64,000 nucleotides of DNA from JANWVO01 sp037446555 (GCA_037446555.1 JBBIIK010000003.1:158888-222887); one strand, 5' to 3'. Counted from the stretch's first letter, positions 1 through 11,076 are shown. Made by a program: numbers and translations. Notes: a model not told the origin generated them from the sequence alone.

Positions 1-1
1 G

Positions 2-1176
2 CTGATCGGGCACAATACCGTGCGCCGCCAGGTCATGGGCACGGAGAACCGCCATGCCGCTCCGGAAGAACTGGCCCGCATGAAAGAGCTGGTGCACACC
101 GCCATGGCGCAGGGCGCCGTGGGCTTCTCCACCGGTCTCATCTATATCCCCGGCGCCTACGCGCCCACCGAGGAGGTCGTGGAGCTGGCCAAGTCCGCGG
201 CGGTCTACAACGGCGTCTACGCGTCTCACATGCGCGACGAGGGCGCGCAGATTCTGGAAGCCATCCACGAAGCCGCACGCGTCGGCGAACAGGCCCGCAT
301 GCCCGTCCAGATCTCGCATTTCAAGATCGACACGCCCCGCATTTGGGGCTTCAGCGAGAAGTCCATCGCCCTGGTGGAGGACTACCGCCGCCGCGGCGTC
401 GACGTCGTCGTCGATCAGTATCCTTACGATCACTCCTCCACCAACCTCGGCATCACCCTGCCCGCATGGGCGCTCGCCGGCGGCACGGACGCCCTGCGCG
501 AGCGGCTGTCCAGCCAGGAAACGCGCGCGCGGATCGCCGCCGAAATGCGGCAGCGGCTCCAGGATCTCGGCCACCCGGACTATTCGTACGCCATAGTCGC
601 CTACTTCAAGCCGGATCACTCGTGGGAGGGCAAGAATCTGGTCGAGATCACAAAGCTGCGGGGGCTTGAGCCCACGCTGGAGAACCAGATCGAAACCATC
701 TTCCACATCCTGCTTCAGGGCGGCGCGCAGATGATCTATCACTCGATGAGCGACATCGACATCGAGCGCATTCTGTGCTATCCGAACACGGCCATCGCAA
801 GCGATGGCGGCGTCCGCGTCTTCGGCGAAGGCATGCCTCACCCGCGCTCCTATGGGACCAACGCGCGCGTTCTGGCCGAGTATGTCCGCAAGCGCGGCGT
901 GCTCACGCTGGAGGACGCCATCCGCCGTATGACGTCGCTCCCTGCGCGCACCTTCGGTTTCCGTGACCGGGGACTCGTGCGGGAAGGCTTCGCCGCGGAT
1001 CTTGTCGTCTTCGATCCGGCGCGCGTTCAGGACAAGGCTACCTATACGCAGCCGCATCAGTACAGCGAGGGCTTCGATTTCGTGCTCGTCAACGGCGCCA
1101 TCATGGTCGACGGCGGGGCGCTCACCGAGGCGCGCGGCGGACGCATCCTTCGCCACCGCCCCGAGCAATTCCAGCC

Positions 1177-1180
<4 letters not shown>
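2..1180 (+). CDS. N-acyl-D-amino-acid deacylase (D-aminoacylase), 5' partial
   Basis: The reading frame is open to the left edge, so the N-terminal part lies outside the window; 392 residues are visible against roughly 500-550 for the family. The visible part is the amidohydrolase-superfamily barrel of D-aminoacylase-type enzymes, which release carboxylates from N-acyl-D-amino acids. Signs are the opening GHNTVRRQVMG segment, the metal-region motif QISHFK, the IASDGG motif with the likely catalytic Asp, and a C-terminal segment of small beta-sandwich type (GLVREGFAADLVVFDP). A GTG at position 20 exists but sits inside conserved sequence and is not the real start. The stop overlaps the next ATG by 4 bp, so the two genes are probably co-transcribed. 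The exact substrate (D-Glu, D-Asp or a general D-amino acid) cannot be told. Confidence 0.85.
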
Positions 1181-3123
<1,943 letters not shown>

Positions 3124-3185
3124 CCCGCCTTCAGGAACTAGCTGCCTGTTAGAATCAGGGGGATTCCAGAGTCACAGAGGGGCCC

Positions 3186-4064
3186 ATGTCAGATCAAAAC
3201 CTGAGAGAACACGAGAAGAGCCTGTTCCCCGAACCGGAGCCGAGCCCGCGGCGCGGGTTCATCGTCACCAGCCTCACGGCGGGCTTCGCGCTTGCCGTCC
3301 AGCCGGTCTCCGCGCAGACCATCACCACAGACACCGAAGGTCTGGAGGCGGGCGAGGTCAAAATCCCCGCCGAGGGCGGCCTCATGCCCGCATACCGCGC
3401 CATGCCCGCAAGCGGTTCGGGTTTTCCCGTCGTGCTGGTCGTGCACGAGATCTTCGGCGTGCATGAGTACATCAAGGACGTCTGCCGGCGCTTTGCCAAG
3501 GCCGGCTATCTGGCGGTCGCGCCCGACCTCTATGCGCGGCAGGGCCGCGTGGACAACCTGCAAAGCTTCGATGACATCCGCAAGGTGGTCGGACGCGTGC
3601 CGGATGCGCAGGTGCTGGCGGATCTGGACGCCGCCGCCCGCTGGGCCGCCCAGAACCCCGGCAGCCAAGAGAAGCTGGCCGTCACCGGGTTTTGCTGGGG
3701 CGGCCGCATCGTCTGGCTGTATTCAGCGCACCAGCCCAAGCTGAAGGCTGGCGTCGCGTGGTACGGGCAGTTGGTCCCGCGCCAGCCCTCCGAGCTTCAG
3801 CCCAAGGCGCCCATCGACGTCGTGGCGGATCTGAAGGCGCCGGTGCTCGGCCTTTATGGCGAAGCCGACCAGGGCATTCCCGTCGAGCACGTCGAGCGCA
3901 TGCGCGCCGCGCTGAAACAGGCCGGCAAGCCCGGAGAAATCATCGTCTACCCCGCAGCCCCTCACGGCTTCCACGCCGACTACCGGCCCAGCTACCGCAA
4001 GGACGCCGCCGAGGACGGCTGGAAACGGATGCTCGCATGGTTCAAACAACACGGCGCCGGCTGA
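3186..4064 (+). CDS. Exported dienelactone hydrolase family protein
   Basis: An alpha/beta hydrolase of 292 aa. Its N-terminus carries a twin-arginine-like signal (PRRGF followed by a hydrophobic stretch ending near VSAQT), so it is probably exported to the periplasm. The catalytic triad of dienelactone hydrolases is visible: Cys170 in GFCWGG, Asp228 in GEADQG and His260 in PHGFH. The Cys nucleophile separates it from Ser esterases. The family cleaves dienelactone or other ester and lactone bonds; no aromatic-degradation genes are nearby, so the substrate is open. The start has a GAGGGG-like ribosome site just upstream. The 3' end overlaps the next gene by 28 bp. Confidence 0.88.
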   Translation: MSDQNLREHEKSLFPEPEPSPRRGFIVTSLTAGFALAVQPVSAQTITTDTEGLEAGEVKIPAEGGLMPAYRAMPASGSGFPVVLVVHEIFGVHEYIKDVCRRFAKAGYLAVAPDLYARQGRVDNLQSFDDIRKVVGRVPDAQVLADLDAAARWAAQNPGSQEKLAVTGFCWGGRIVWLYSAHQPKLKAGVAWYGQLVPRQPSELQPKAPIDVVADLKAPVLGLYGEADQGIPVEHVERMRAALKQAGKPGEIIVYPAAPHGFHADYRPSYRKDAAEDGWKRMLAWFKQHGAG

Positions 4065-5749
4065 TCCCGGCACTTGCGCTCCTGTGGGCGCTGCCGCTTG
4101 GCGCGCAGCGCCTGGTGATCGTCTCCTTCGATGGCCTGGGCGCGGAAACATTCTTTGATGATCCTGTTGCGGAGGAACTGACGGTCCTCAAAGACACCGC
4201 CCGGCGCGGCGCTGCCTCCCGCGGGGTCCAGCCCGCCTTCCCCTCCACTACGGCCAACTCCCACGCGGCGTTGTGGACTGGCTGCTACGGGGATGTGAAC
4301 CACATCACGGCCAACTCGCCGCCGGTACTGCCGCGGGCCGAGCACACGGTCTTGGAGCGCGGCAACGGCTTCCGCGCCGAGCAACTCGCCGCCGAAACCT
4401 TCTGGGTGGCGGCTGCGCGCGCCGGCATCCCGTCAGTCGCCCACCAGCCCACGCAGGGCTATCCGCTCACGCCCTTCAACTCCGCCCCCGGAGCGGTGGT
4501 CGTCAACGGCTACCAGACACGCCTGCTGGCGCCGCACGCGCTGTGGACGCCGCAATCGGGCAAGCGCCTGCCGGACGGGTCCTACCTTTTCGAGCACGGT
4601 CCCGCGTCTTTCCGCGTCGTCGCCGGAAAGAAGTCCGTCCGCGTCTCGCTCACTTCGGGCAAACAGGCGGTCACGGTCTCCTACGCGCCCGCCGAAACCG
4701 AACCACCGCGCCGCCGCCCGCTGGCGCGCCGCTTCAGCCCGCCCCTGCTGCTGGAGGCACCCGTGCCCGCGGCACTTTACTTCCGGTTGTTCGAACTCGG
4801 CGAAGGCGGCTTCCGGCTGTATGTGACGCCGTGGCACGAACTCGGCTCGTCTATGCCTCTGGAGAAGATCTACCGCGAGGCAGGCGGCTTCCTCGGCAAC
4901 GGACCAACGGCGCTGCTCGACAAGGGGCTGATCCGTCCGGTGGAATACCTGGAAGCCATGGAGCTGGTCATCCGCCAGATGACACGGCACGCGGCGTGGC
5001 TCGAACGCAAGTTCCATCCCCGTCTGATGCAGAGCTACCTGCCCTTCCCGGACGAGATCGACCATATGTGGCTGGCGGCGGCGCGCTCGGGCGACGAAGA
5101 TGCCCGGCAATGGCGCCGGTGGGCTTATATCGCCGTCGACCGCGGCGCCGCGGAGTTCGCGCGCCTGGCCAGCGATAAGAACAAGGATCACCTGCTGTGG
5201 GTGTCCGATCACGGCATGGCGCCCGTGTCGCGCCTCGTCTCCGTGCCTGCCGTGCTCGGACAGACGGAACTCGATTCGAAGGCCGCGTACCTGTATCATT
5301 CGATCCTGGTCAACACGACGGACTGGAAAGAGGGCCGGGTGCCGCCCGGCGAGCGAGATGCAGTGGTCGAACAGGCGCGCGGCGCGCTGGCTGCCGTTTC
5401 GGGAATCGTCTCCTTCTACACGCCGGAACAGGACGGGGAGCGGTTCGGCATCGGCGGACCTGCGGGCGGCGATCTCTACTTCGACTTCGCGCCCGGCTAC
5501 GGCGCCTCATCCCGCCCCTCCGAAGCGACGGTTTCCGACGTGCGCCCGCGCGGCATGCATGGATTCCTGCCCACGCGCCGCGACATGCAGGCCATCTGCG
5601 TCGCAGCGGGACCGAAGATTCCGCGCGGCGCCGTCTGGCCCGAATTCCGCATCATCGACATCGCCCCGATGATCGCCGAACTGCTCGGCTTCCCTGCCCC
5701 GCCCACCTTCCGCGGCCGTTCTCCTCTTGCGATAGCATCGAAGCCATGA
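4037..5749 (+). CDS. Secreted alkaline-phosphatase-superfamily phosphodiesterase (NPP-like)
   Basis: The 570-aa product opens with a Sec signal (hydrophobic LIPALALLWALPLGA). It belongs to the type I phosphodiesterase/nucleotide pyrophosphatase branch of the alkaline phosphatase superfamily. Metal and catalytic residues are visible: Asp32 in SFDGLG, the nucleophile Thr at about 71-72 in FPSTTANSH, an Asp/His pair in PDEIDH, SDHGM, and the late His in RGMHGF. The start at 4037 lies inside the preceding gene; it was chosen because it gives the only complete signal peptide in this frame. Longer readings of the frame run antiparallel in logic to the upstream gene and are shadows. It is probably translated together with its neighbours. 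The substrate (nucleotide or phospholipid diester) is unknown. Confidence 0.85.
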   Translation: MVQTTRRRLIPALALLWALPLGAQRLVIVSFDGLGAETFFDDPVAEELTVLKDTARRGAASRGVQPAFPSTTANSHAALWTGCYGDVNHITANSPPVLPRAEHTVLERGNGFRAEQLAAETFWVAAARAGIPSVAHQPTQGYPLTPFNSAPGAVVVNGYQTRLLAPHALWTPQSGKRLPDGSYLFEHGPASFRVVAGKKSVRVSLTSGKQAVTVSYAPAETEPPRRRPLARRFSPPLLLEAPVPAALYFRLFELGEGGFRLYVTPWHELGSSMPLEKIYREAGGFLGNGPTALLDKGLIRPVEYLEAMELVIRQMTRHAAWLERKFHPRLMQSYLPFPDEIDHMWLAAARSGDEDARQWRRWAYIAVDRGAAEFARLASDKNKDHLLWVSDHGMAPVSRLVSVPAVLGQTELDSKAAYLYHSILVNTTDWKEGRVPPGERDAVVEQARGALAAVSGIVSFYTPEQDGERFGIGGPAGGDLYFDFAPGYGASSRPSEATVSDVRPRGMHGFLPTRRDMQAICVAAGPKIPRGAVWPEFRIIDIAPMIAELLGFPAPPTFRGRSPLAIASKP

Positions 5750-6630
5750 ACCGCCGTATCTTCCTCGCCGCCTCTGCCGCTGCGCCCGCCGCGTTTGCTT
5801 CGGCCCAGCCCGCGGATCAACTCCCGAAGCGGGCGCGCCTCAAGCCCGCCCTTTGCGCTTATTCCTTCCGCCAGGAATTGCAGAAGAAGACGATGACCTA
5901 CGAGGATCTCGTCCGTTCCTGCGTCGAGTGGGACATCGACGGGCTGGACATGACCGTCTACTGGGTTCCCTCCACGGAGCGGCAGTGGCTGCACTCTCTG
6001 CGGCGGCTAGCCTACCGGTGTGGCATTCAGATCTACTCGATCGCCGTCCGCACGGAGCTGACGCGCGCGGAACAAAAGGACCGCGATGCGGAGGTGGAAA
6101 ACATCCGCCGCTGGGTCGACGTTGCCTCCGCCCTCGGCGCAGGCCATATCCGCGTGTTCGGAGGTTACCTCCGCGGCGGCATCACCGAGGAGCAGGCTGT
6201 CCCCTGGGTGGTGGAGTGCCTTCAGCGGGGAGCCGAATACGCAGGCTCGCAAGGCGTGATCCTCGGGCTTGAGAACCACGGAGGCATCACGACGCGCGCG
6301 GCGCGCATCCTGGAAATCATCGGCAAGACCGGTTCCCCGTGGGTGGGCATCAATCTCGACACCGGGAATTTCACCGAGGATCCTTACCGGCAGATGGAAA
6401 TGTGCCTGCCTCACGCCGTGAACGTGCAGGTGAAGTCCGAGATGGTGCATGAGGACGGCAAGCGCGGCCCGCAGGACTGGGACCGCGTAGTCCAACTGGT
6501 CGCTTCGGGCGGCTACAAGGGATACCTGTCGCTCGAATACGAGGCCAAGGAGCCTGCTCCGACAGCTGTTCCGCGCCTGCTGGCGCAACTCCGCACCCTC
6601 TGCCGGAAACACTCGGCTCCCTCGGCCTGA
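5746..6630 (+). CDS. Tat-exported sugar phosphate isomerase/epimerase (TIM barrel)
   Basis: The 294-aa product begins MNRRIFLAASAAAPAAF, a signal of the short Tat type common in this phylum. The mature part is an AP-endonuclease-2/xylose-isomerase-like TIM barrel: LCAYSF, GLDMTVYW, a Glu in LENHGG, INLDTGNF, and the terminal YLSLEYE strand give the usual metal-binding Glu/His/Asp set. The start overlaps the upstream stop (ATGA), so it is the last gene of the rightward run. Relatives include inosose isomerases and hydroxypyruvate isomerase-like proteins; the actual sugar is unknown. An exported member suggests action on periplasmic sugars. Confidence 0.85.
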   Translation: MNRRIFLAASAAAPAAFASAQPADQLPKRARLKPALCAYSFRQELQKKTMTYEDLVRSCVEWDIDGLDMTVYWVPSTERQWLHSLRRLAYRCGIQIYSIAVRTELTRAEQKDRDAEVENIRRWVDVASALGAGHIRVFGGYLRGGITEEQAVPWVVECLQRGAEYAGSQGVILGLENHGGITTRAARILEIIGKTGSPWVGINLDTGNFTEDPYRQMEMCLPHAVNVQVKSEMVHEDGKRGPQDWDRVVQLVASGGYKGYLSLEYEAKEPAPTAVPRLLAQLRTLCRKHSAPSA

Positions 6631-7114
6631 ACCGCGCCTGGCCCTCGGCCCCGCCGCTCCCTCGCGCCCTGCCGCGCCGCAGCGTTCCGCACACCCCGCC
6701 ACGGCACCGGCGAGCCGGGGCAAACCCCGGCCCTTCGATTCCCCCTTGCGCTGCGCGGGCGGCTCACGGCGGCGCTTTACGCGTTCAACCGCCGGAGAAC
6801 AGACGGAGAATTCTGGAGCCGGGAAATCGTCCGAGCCAGAAAAACCAAAGTTCTCCCTCGAAATAGGCGATTAATTCTTTTGCTTATTAAAGCGCTCTTC
6901 GCGTATAACACCAACAGGCAACCATTTCGGCCCGCGTGATATTTCGTGCAGGCCGCGTAGCAACCGGGATGGCCGCGAGGGGTATGGCGGGGTCCCGCAT
7001 CGGAGGCCTGGATTCCGCCCGGACCAGTTCGCCGCGCCCGTGGTTCGCATCCGAATCTCCAAACGGCCGGCGGGCGCAACGGCGGATTCATGTCTCGCCT
7101 CAGGAGGAAAAAAC
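6631..7114. other. 484-bp intergenic region with AT-rich core
   Basis: I see no convincing gene here. The first 150 bp are GC-rich. Positions about 6830-6945 are markedly AT-richer than anything nearby and contain the promoter candidate listed separately. The last 170 bp would form a long leader for the downstream 130-aa gene. Small reverse frames across this stretch have no recognisable protein features and no ribosome site. Confidence 0.5.
6880..6909 (+). promoter_or_regulatory. Candidate sigma-70 promoter with long leader
   Basis: TTGCTT at 6880-6885 and TATAAC at 6904-6909 are separated by 18 bp inside the AT-rich patch. Transcription would start near 6916 and leave a leader of about 200 nt before the ATG at 7115. 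The boxes are read directly from the sequence; their use is inferred. Confidence 0.45.
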
Positions 7115-7507
7115 ATGGCAACCTTGGTGAATCCAAGACTGAATATCAGCGTCGACCAGGCGAAGAAAACTGCCCGGTGCGTCATCACCTGCGAAGTAAT
7201 TTTCACCGCCTATGAGATGAATGAGATGAAGGAAGGGCTGCGGTTCGTGCTTCACTGCTCGTTGTGGGGCGAAGACCTGGGAATGTGGCTGAATCCGGAT
7301 GATTTCCTGTTCAGCTACGGCAGCAAGATTTTCCCGGATGCCACGCCAACGGCAAGGGAGAAAGTGACGTTCGATGTGACGGTCGGCGTCAGCCTGCTGA
7401 ACGAAGACTGGGGCACGGATGAAGTGTACGGGCTGCTCACGTTGCGCAACCTGTATACCGGCGCCACGGTAAAACGCAAGACCAACGTCGTGGTCCGCAG
7501 CTTCTGA
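7115..7507 (+). CDS. Unrecognised 130-aa protein, probably beta-rich
   Basis: I do not recognise this family. The start is clear: CAGGAGGAAAAAAC precedes the ATG, one of the strongest ribosome sites in the window. The protein has no signal peptide and no membrane segment. It alternates hydrophobic and polar residues in strand-like blocks (ARCVITCEVIF, LRFVLHCSLWG, KVTFDVTVGVSLL, EVYGLLTLRNLY, TNVVVRSF), with an acidic loop GEDLGMWLNPDD in the middle. This suggests a small cytosolic beta-sandwich. It stands alone with its own AT-rich promoter and is followed by a GC hairpin, so it is probably monocistronic. It could be a small structural or appendage-type protein; no function is claimed. Confidence 0.75.
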   Translation: MATLVNPRLNISVDQAKKTARCVITCEVIFTAYEMNEMKEGLRFVLHCSLWGEDLGMWLNPDDFLFSYGSKIFPDATPTAREKVTFDVTVGVSLLNEDWGTDEVYGLLTLRNLYTGATVKRKTNVVVRSF

Positions 7508-7567
7508 CAGGAGCCGCTGGAGCTACGGGGATGGCGGCAACGGCGGGCGTCTCTTGCGAGCGGCGCC

Positions 7568-7587
7568 CGCCGCCGCTTCGGGCGGCG
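7568..7587 (+). terminator. GC hairpin downstream of the 130-aa gene
   Basis: CGCCGCC at 7568-7574 pairs perfectly with GGCGGCG at 7581-7587 around the loop GCTTCG. No T-run follows, so it is not a classical intrinsic terminator; it may stabilise the transcript end or be incidental in GC-rich DNA. Confidence 0.25.
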
Positions 7588-7785
7588 TGCCCCGGCGGAG
7601 GAGGCTCGCGCCCACAGATGGCCGGGGCTGATTCAGTGGACCGTTTGACGTGCCCGCGGCATTCGTAACTCCCTCGCCGGGGTCTGCGCCGCGTGGGCAG
7701 GCAACCGGCCAGCTTTGACACCGCCTCGCGCCGGATGCTACAAATCGACAAGGGCTTTGTTCTTCCTGGGGCCCGGCTGCCGCCT

Positions 7786-8898
7786 ATGGCCATCCCGATT
7801 TCCCAAATGTGGACCGTGGCCGCGTATGTCCTCAAGCAGCGGCTGCGCGGGCGCGAGCGCTATCCGCTGGTGCTGATGCTCGAGCCGCTCTTCCGCTGCA
7901 ACCTGGCGTGCGCCGGCTGCGGCAAGATTCAGTATCCGCACCATATCCTGAAGCAGCAGCTTACCCCCGAGGAGTGCTTCCGCGCCGTCGAGGAATGCGG
8001 CGCGCCTATTGTCAGCATCCCTGGCGGCGAGCCGCTGCTGCACCCGCAGATCCACGAGATCGTCGAAGGGTTGGTGGCGCGGAAGAAATACGTCTATCTC
8101 TGCACCAATGCGCTGCTGCTGAAGGAAAAGCTCCCGCTGTTCCGTCCCAGCAAGTACCTCTCGTTTTCCGTGCATCTGGACGGACAGAAAGATCACCATG
8201 ATTTTTCTGTGTGCCGCGAGGGCGGGTATGAAATCGCCGTCGAGGCAGTGCGCGAGGCGGTACGGCGCGGATTCCGCGTCACCACGAACACGACGCTGTT
8301 CGACGGCGCCGATCCCCGCAGCGTGCGCCCCTTCTTCGACGAGATGATGAAACTCGGCGTGGAGGGCATGATGCTGTCGCCCGGCTACGCCTACGAGAAG
8401 GCGCCGAATCAGGAGCAGTGGCTGGCGCGTGAGCGCACCAAGAAGCTGTTCCGGCTGATCCTCTCCAACCGCAAGAAGCGCTGGGTGTTCAACCTCTCGC
8501 CGCTGTTCATGGAGTTCCTCATGGGGCTGCGCGAGTTCACCTGCACCCCGTGGGGCATGCCGACCCACAACCTGTTCGGCTGGCAGCGACCCTGCTATGT
8601 GCAGCAGGACGGCTATGCCGAATCCTTCCGCGAGCTGATTGAGGAGACCGACTGGTCGCGCTACGGCCCCGAGAGCGGCAACCCGAAATGCGCCAACTGC
8701 ATGATGCACAGCGGCTATGAAGCCACCGCCGTGCACCACACGTTCAGCAGCTGGCGGGGATTCCTGGAGACGATCCGGGCCACCTTCGCCAGATACGAGG
8801 ATCCGGCGGTGGCGGAAGAGCTTGAGCGGCTGGAGCCCCAACCGCATCCCTGGGAGCTGGTGCAGATTGGCGGCGCGAGCCGTGAGAGGATCTCATGA
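7786..8898 (+). CDS. hpnH: Adenosyl-hopene transferase HpnH (radical SAM)
   Basis: HpnH joins 5'-deoxyadenosine to diploptene, the first step in making extended (C35) hopanoids. The radical-SAM cluster motif C38-x3-C42-x2-C45 lies in FRCNLACAGCGK, followed by the SAM-binding SIPGGEPLLH. Further family blocks are SVHLDGQKDHHD, TTNTTLFDGA, LSPGYAYEKAPNQ and the C-terminal DUF3463-type segment with PKCANCMMHSGYE. Length is 370 aa. The ATG at 7786 was preferred over an in-frame ATG at 7738 because homologues begin at MAIP-like sequence. The stop overlaps the next ATG by 4 bp. No squalene cyclase or hpnG gene is in the window. Confidence 0.95.
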   Translation: MAIPISQMWTVAAYVLKQRLRGRERYPLVLMLEPLFRCNLACAGCGKIQYPHHILKQQLTPEECFRAVEECGAPIVSIPGGEPLLHPQIHEIVEGLVARKKYVYLCTNALLLKEKLPLFRPSKYLSFSVHLDGQKDHHDFSVCREGGYEIAVEAVREAVRRGFRVTTNTTLFDGADPRSVRPFFDEMMKLGVEGMMLSPGYAYEKAPNQEQWLARERTKKLFRLILSNRKKRWVFNLSPLFMEFLMGLREFTCTPWGMPTHNLFGWQRPCYVQQDGYAESFRELIEETDWSRYGPESGNPKCANCMMHSGYEATAVHHTFSSWRGFLETIRATFARYEDPAVAEELERLEPQPHPWELVQIGGASRERIS

Positions 8899-9269
8899 AC
8901 ACGGCTGAGCGAACCGCCGCGCAGGGCGTTTTCTGGAAGGCGGAGAGCGAGGCGGACCTGCGCGAAGGCATCGAGGCGGCCTTCGACTACCGCGGCGACG
9001 TCACACTGCTGCTCAGGAGCGGGGCGCGGGTCGAGGGCTACCTGTTCGACCGCCGCGCGCGGCAGAGCCTGGAAGAGAGCGTGGTCCGGCTGGTCCCCGC
9101 CGAGGGTGCTCAGAAGCTGTCGCTTCGCTATTCGGACATTGCCGGCATCGCATTTAGCGGCCGTGACATGGCGGCGGGCAAACGCTGGCAGGACTGGGTG
9201 CGCCGCTACACCGAGAAAAAAGCTGCCGGCGAGAAAGACATCCGCCTTGAGCCGGAACGGCTGGAGTGA
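8895..9269 (+). CDS. Small conserved-looking protein coupled to hpnH, Sm-like core
   Basis: The 124-aa product has no signal or membrane segment. The stretch FDYRGDVTLLLRSGARVEGYLFDRR followed by VRLVP and KLSLRYSDIAGIAFSG resembles the bent-strand pattern of an Sm/SH3-like barrel; it is quoted here only as a pattern match by eye. The C-terminal third is charged and helical. The ATGA overlap with hpnH means the two are translated together, which suggests a role linked to hopanoid synthesis, or a housekeeping passenger. It is not a known Hpn protein to my knowledge. Confidence 0.75.
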   Translation: MNTAERTAAQGVFWKAESEADLREGIEAAFDYRGDVTLLLRSGARVEGYLFDRRARQSLEESVVRLVPAEGAQKLSLRYSDIAGIAFSGRDMAAGKRWQDWVRRYTEKKAAGEKDIRLEPERLE

Positions 9270-9477
9270 GCGGCGGTTACTTCCGCGCGCCCTCCACAGA
9301 GGCGCGTCAATGGGACGTCCGGCCTTGCCTGCCCCTGGGGCATGAAGCGCACGGCGGGCGGCGTGTCGCAACCGCAGCGGCAGCGGCGGCGTCTGAAGCG
9401 GTTGGCGGTTCCCGCCGATAGTGGATAGGGATCTTCCGCCTGGCGGGGACCAACCCGTGAGCGAGACGTAGATACAG

Positions 9478-9894
9478 ATGCTGCTGTGGAGCCTCTTGAT
9501 GATGGCGGCGCTGGCCGGCGCCGAGCAGCAGGTGCTGCAACAGGTCAACCTGCACCGGAGAGCGGAAGGACTGGGCGACCTTGCCTGGAATGAGGCTGCC
9601 GCGCAGGAAGCCCGGCGGCACTGCGGCCGCCTGCTGGAAGGCAAGGCGCTCGATGCTCACTCCGGTTTCCGGCAACGCGTGGCGCGCCTTCGCCGCACCA
9701 CGGGCGCCCGCGCGGCGGGCGAGAACGTCCTGCTGATGGAGAACGGCCGTTTCGTCGCGGGGAGGGCGGTGGATGCATGGCTCGCCAGCGAAGGTCACCG
9801 CCGCGCCATCGAGGGGCCCTTCGAATGGAGCGGCGTGGGTGTCGTGGCCCAAGGCGCAAGAGTGTGCGCCGCGCAGATCTTCCTCGGGCGATAG
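9478..9894 (+). CDS. Secreted CAP-domain (SCP/PR1) protein
   Basis: A 138-aa product with a short signal (MLLWSLLMMAALAGA) and a single CAP domain filling the rest. Domain landmarks are NLHRRAEGLGDLAWNEAAAQEA, HSGFRQR, AGENVL and WLASEGHRRAI, which include the His and Glu residues of the CAP cavity. At about 120 residues the domain is compact but complete. Bacterial CAP proteins are extracytoplasmic and of varied or unknown function. It is separated by about 200 bp from the gene upstream and converges on the GH5 gene downstream. Confidence 0.85.
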   Translation: MLLWSLLMMAALAGAEQQVLQQVNLHRRAEGLGDLAWNEAAAQEARRHCGRLLEGKALDAHSGFRQRVARLRRTTGARAAGENVLLMENGRFVAGRAVDAWLASEGHRRAIEGPFEWSGVGVVAQGARVCAAQIFLGR

Positions 9895-9918
9895 GACGGG
9901 CTCGAAACAGACCTCAGA

Positions 9919-11061
9919 TCAATACCGCTGCAACAGCTCCAGCAGCTTGCGGTCGAGCTTGTGGCCATGCCAGTCCACATAGTCGGCGTCGGCCCGGCCG
10001 CTATCCAGCATCCCGAAGGGCCCGCGGAAGTTCCACAACGCCCAGCCGATGCCGTGGCCCTGCAGGATGGCGAGCACATCCTCCATCCACGCAAGGAAGA
10101 CGCGGTACGGCGTGCGGTTGTAGCAGCCCGCCTCGCCGCAGTGCACGCCGATCCCTTTGCGCACCAGCTCGCCCCAGGGCGCGTAGAGCTTCTCCAGATG
10201 CTCGCGGCTGAACTCGACCGTCCCGTCATCCTTGCGCAGCGGCCAGTCGGGGTCGGGGAAGTCCAGCTTGCGGTCCACCCACGAGGCGCGGTAATGGGAG
10301 ACGCGCGCCGGCGTGTAGGCATGCACGGACTGCGCGACGCCGGTCCAGATCATCTCGTAGACGACCTCGTTGCCCACGCGCAGCCCGTCGATCAGGATCG
10401 TGCGCGAGGGGCTGACCGCGCGGATCGCGTTCACGGCGCGCAGCATCACGCGGACGTAGTCCTCGCGGTCCATGTAGCCTTCCCGCGGCGCCGGAGCCTC
10501 ATTCAGCAGGTTGAAGCTGAGGGCGTAGTCCGGAACGCTCCGGTAGCGTTTCGCAAAGTAGGTCCAGTGACAGACGAACGCCTCTTCGGCGCGAGGATCG
10601 GACCAAAGGCTGAATGGTTCGCGTTCGGGATTGTTGATGCAATAGCCTGGGGCGCGGTGGAAATTCAGGGAGACATGCAGGCCATATTTCTGGCCCAAAG
10701 TGACTAGGCGGTCGACAGGATCCAGCGCGGCCTCGCGGATCTGGAAGGTCTCGTCGGGCAGCAGGCGGCGCGTGGCGCGCCAGTTGGAGTCGATCCAGAA
10801 CCAGTAATCCATGGGAATGCGCAGGAAGTTGAAGCCCCAGTCGCGAATCCAGCGCAGCTCATCTTCGGTCACCGGCTTCGGGGCGGCTTCCGGCTTGAGC
10901 GGAAGAGCCTGGAACAGATCCAGCAGGTTGAAGCCGCGCCAGCGCGGCAGCGGGTTCATCGGAGGAACCTGTGCAAGAGCGGCGGGCGCAGCGGCGGCGG
11001 CGCCCGCAAAAAGTCGGCGAGTGATCCTGGCCATAGCGCGCCACCAGCGAGAAAGCATCAT
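9919..11061 (-). CDS. Glycoside hydrolase family 5 protein, exported
   Basis: A GH5 (clan A) TIM-barrel endoglycosidase. The acid/base Glu is residue 188 in NLLNEAP and the nucleophile Glu is residue 310 in HCGEAG, counted from the start at 11061. WRGFNLLDLF near the N-terminus and WALWNFRGPFG near the C-terminus are typical of the family. The N-terminus has ARITRRLFAGAAAAAPAALA, a Tat-like signal, so the enzyme is probably periplasmic. An in-frame ATG at 11034 has a better ribosome site (GGTGG 7 nt upstream) and may be the true start. It is the third gene of a leftward operon, 15 bp after the SDR gene. Linkage specificity (beta-glucan, mannan or other) is open. Confidence 0.88.
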   Translation of the reverse strand: MMLSRWWRAMARITRRLFAGAAAAAPAALAQVPPMNPLPRWRGFNLLDLFQALPLKPEAAPKPVTEDELRWIRDWGFNFLRIPMDYWFWIDSNWRATRRLLPDETFQIREAALDPVDRLVTLGQKYGLHVSLNFHRAPGYCINNPEREPFSLWSDPRAEEAFVCHWTYFAKRYRSVPDYALSFNLLNEAPAPREGYMDREDYVRVMLRAVNAIRAVSPSRTILIDGLRVGNEVVYEMIWTGVAQSVHAYTPARVSHYRASWVDRKLDFPDPDWPLRKDDGTVEFSREHLEKLYAPWGELVRKGIGVHCGEAGCYNRTPYRVFLAWMEDVLAILQGHGIGWALWNFRGPFGMLDSGRADADYVDWHGHKLDRKLLELLQRY

Positions 11062-11076
11062 ATCGAAACCGCGTTC

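Noticed and set aside
6777..7136. Reverse frames in the 6.6-7.1 kb intergenic region
   Set aside because: No protein features; they cross the likely promoter and the ribosome site of the downstream gene.
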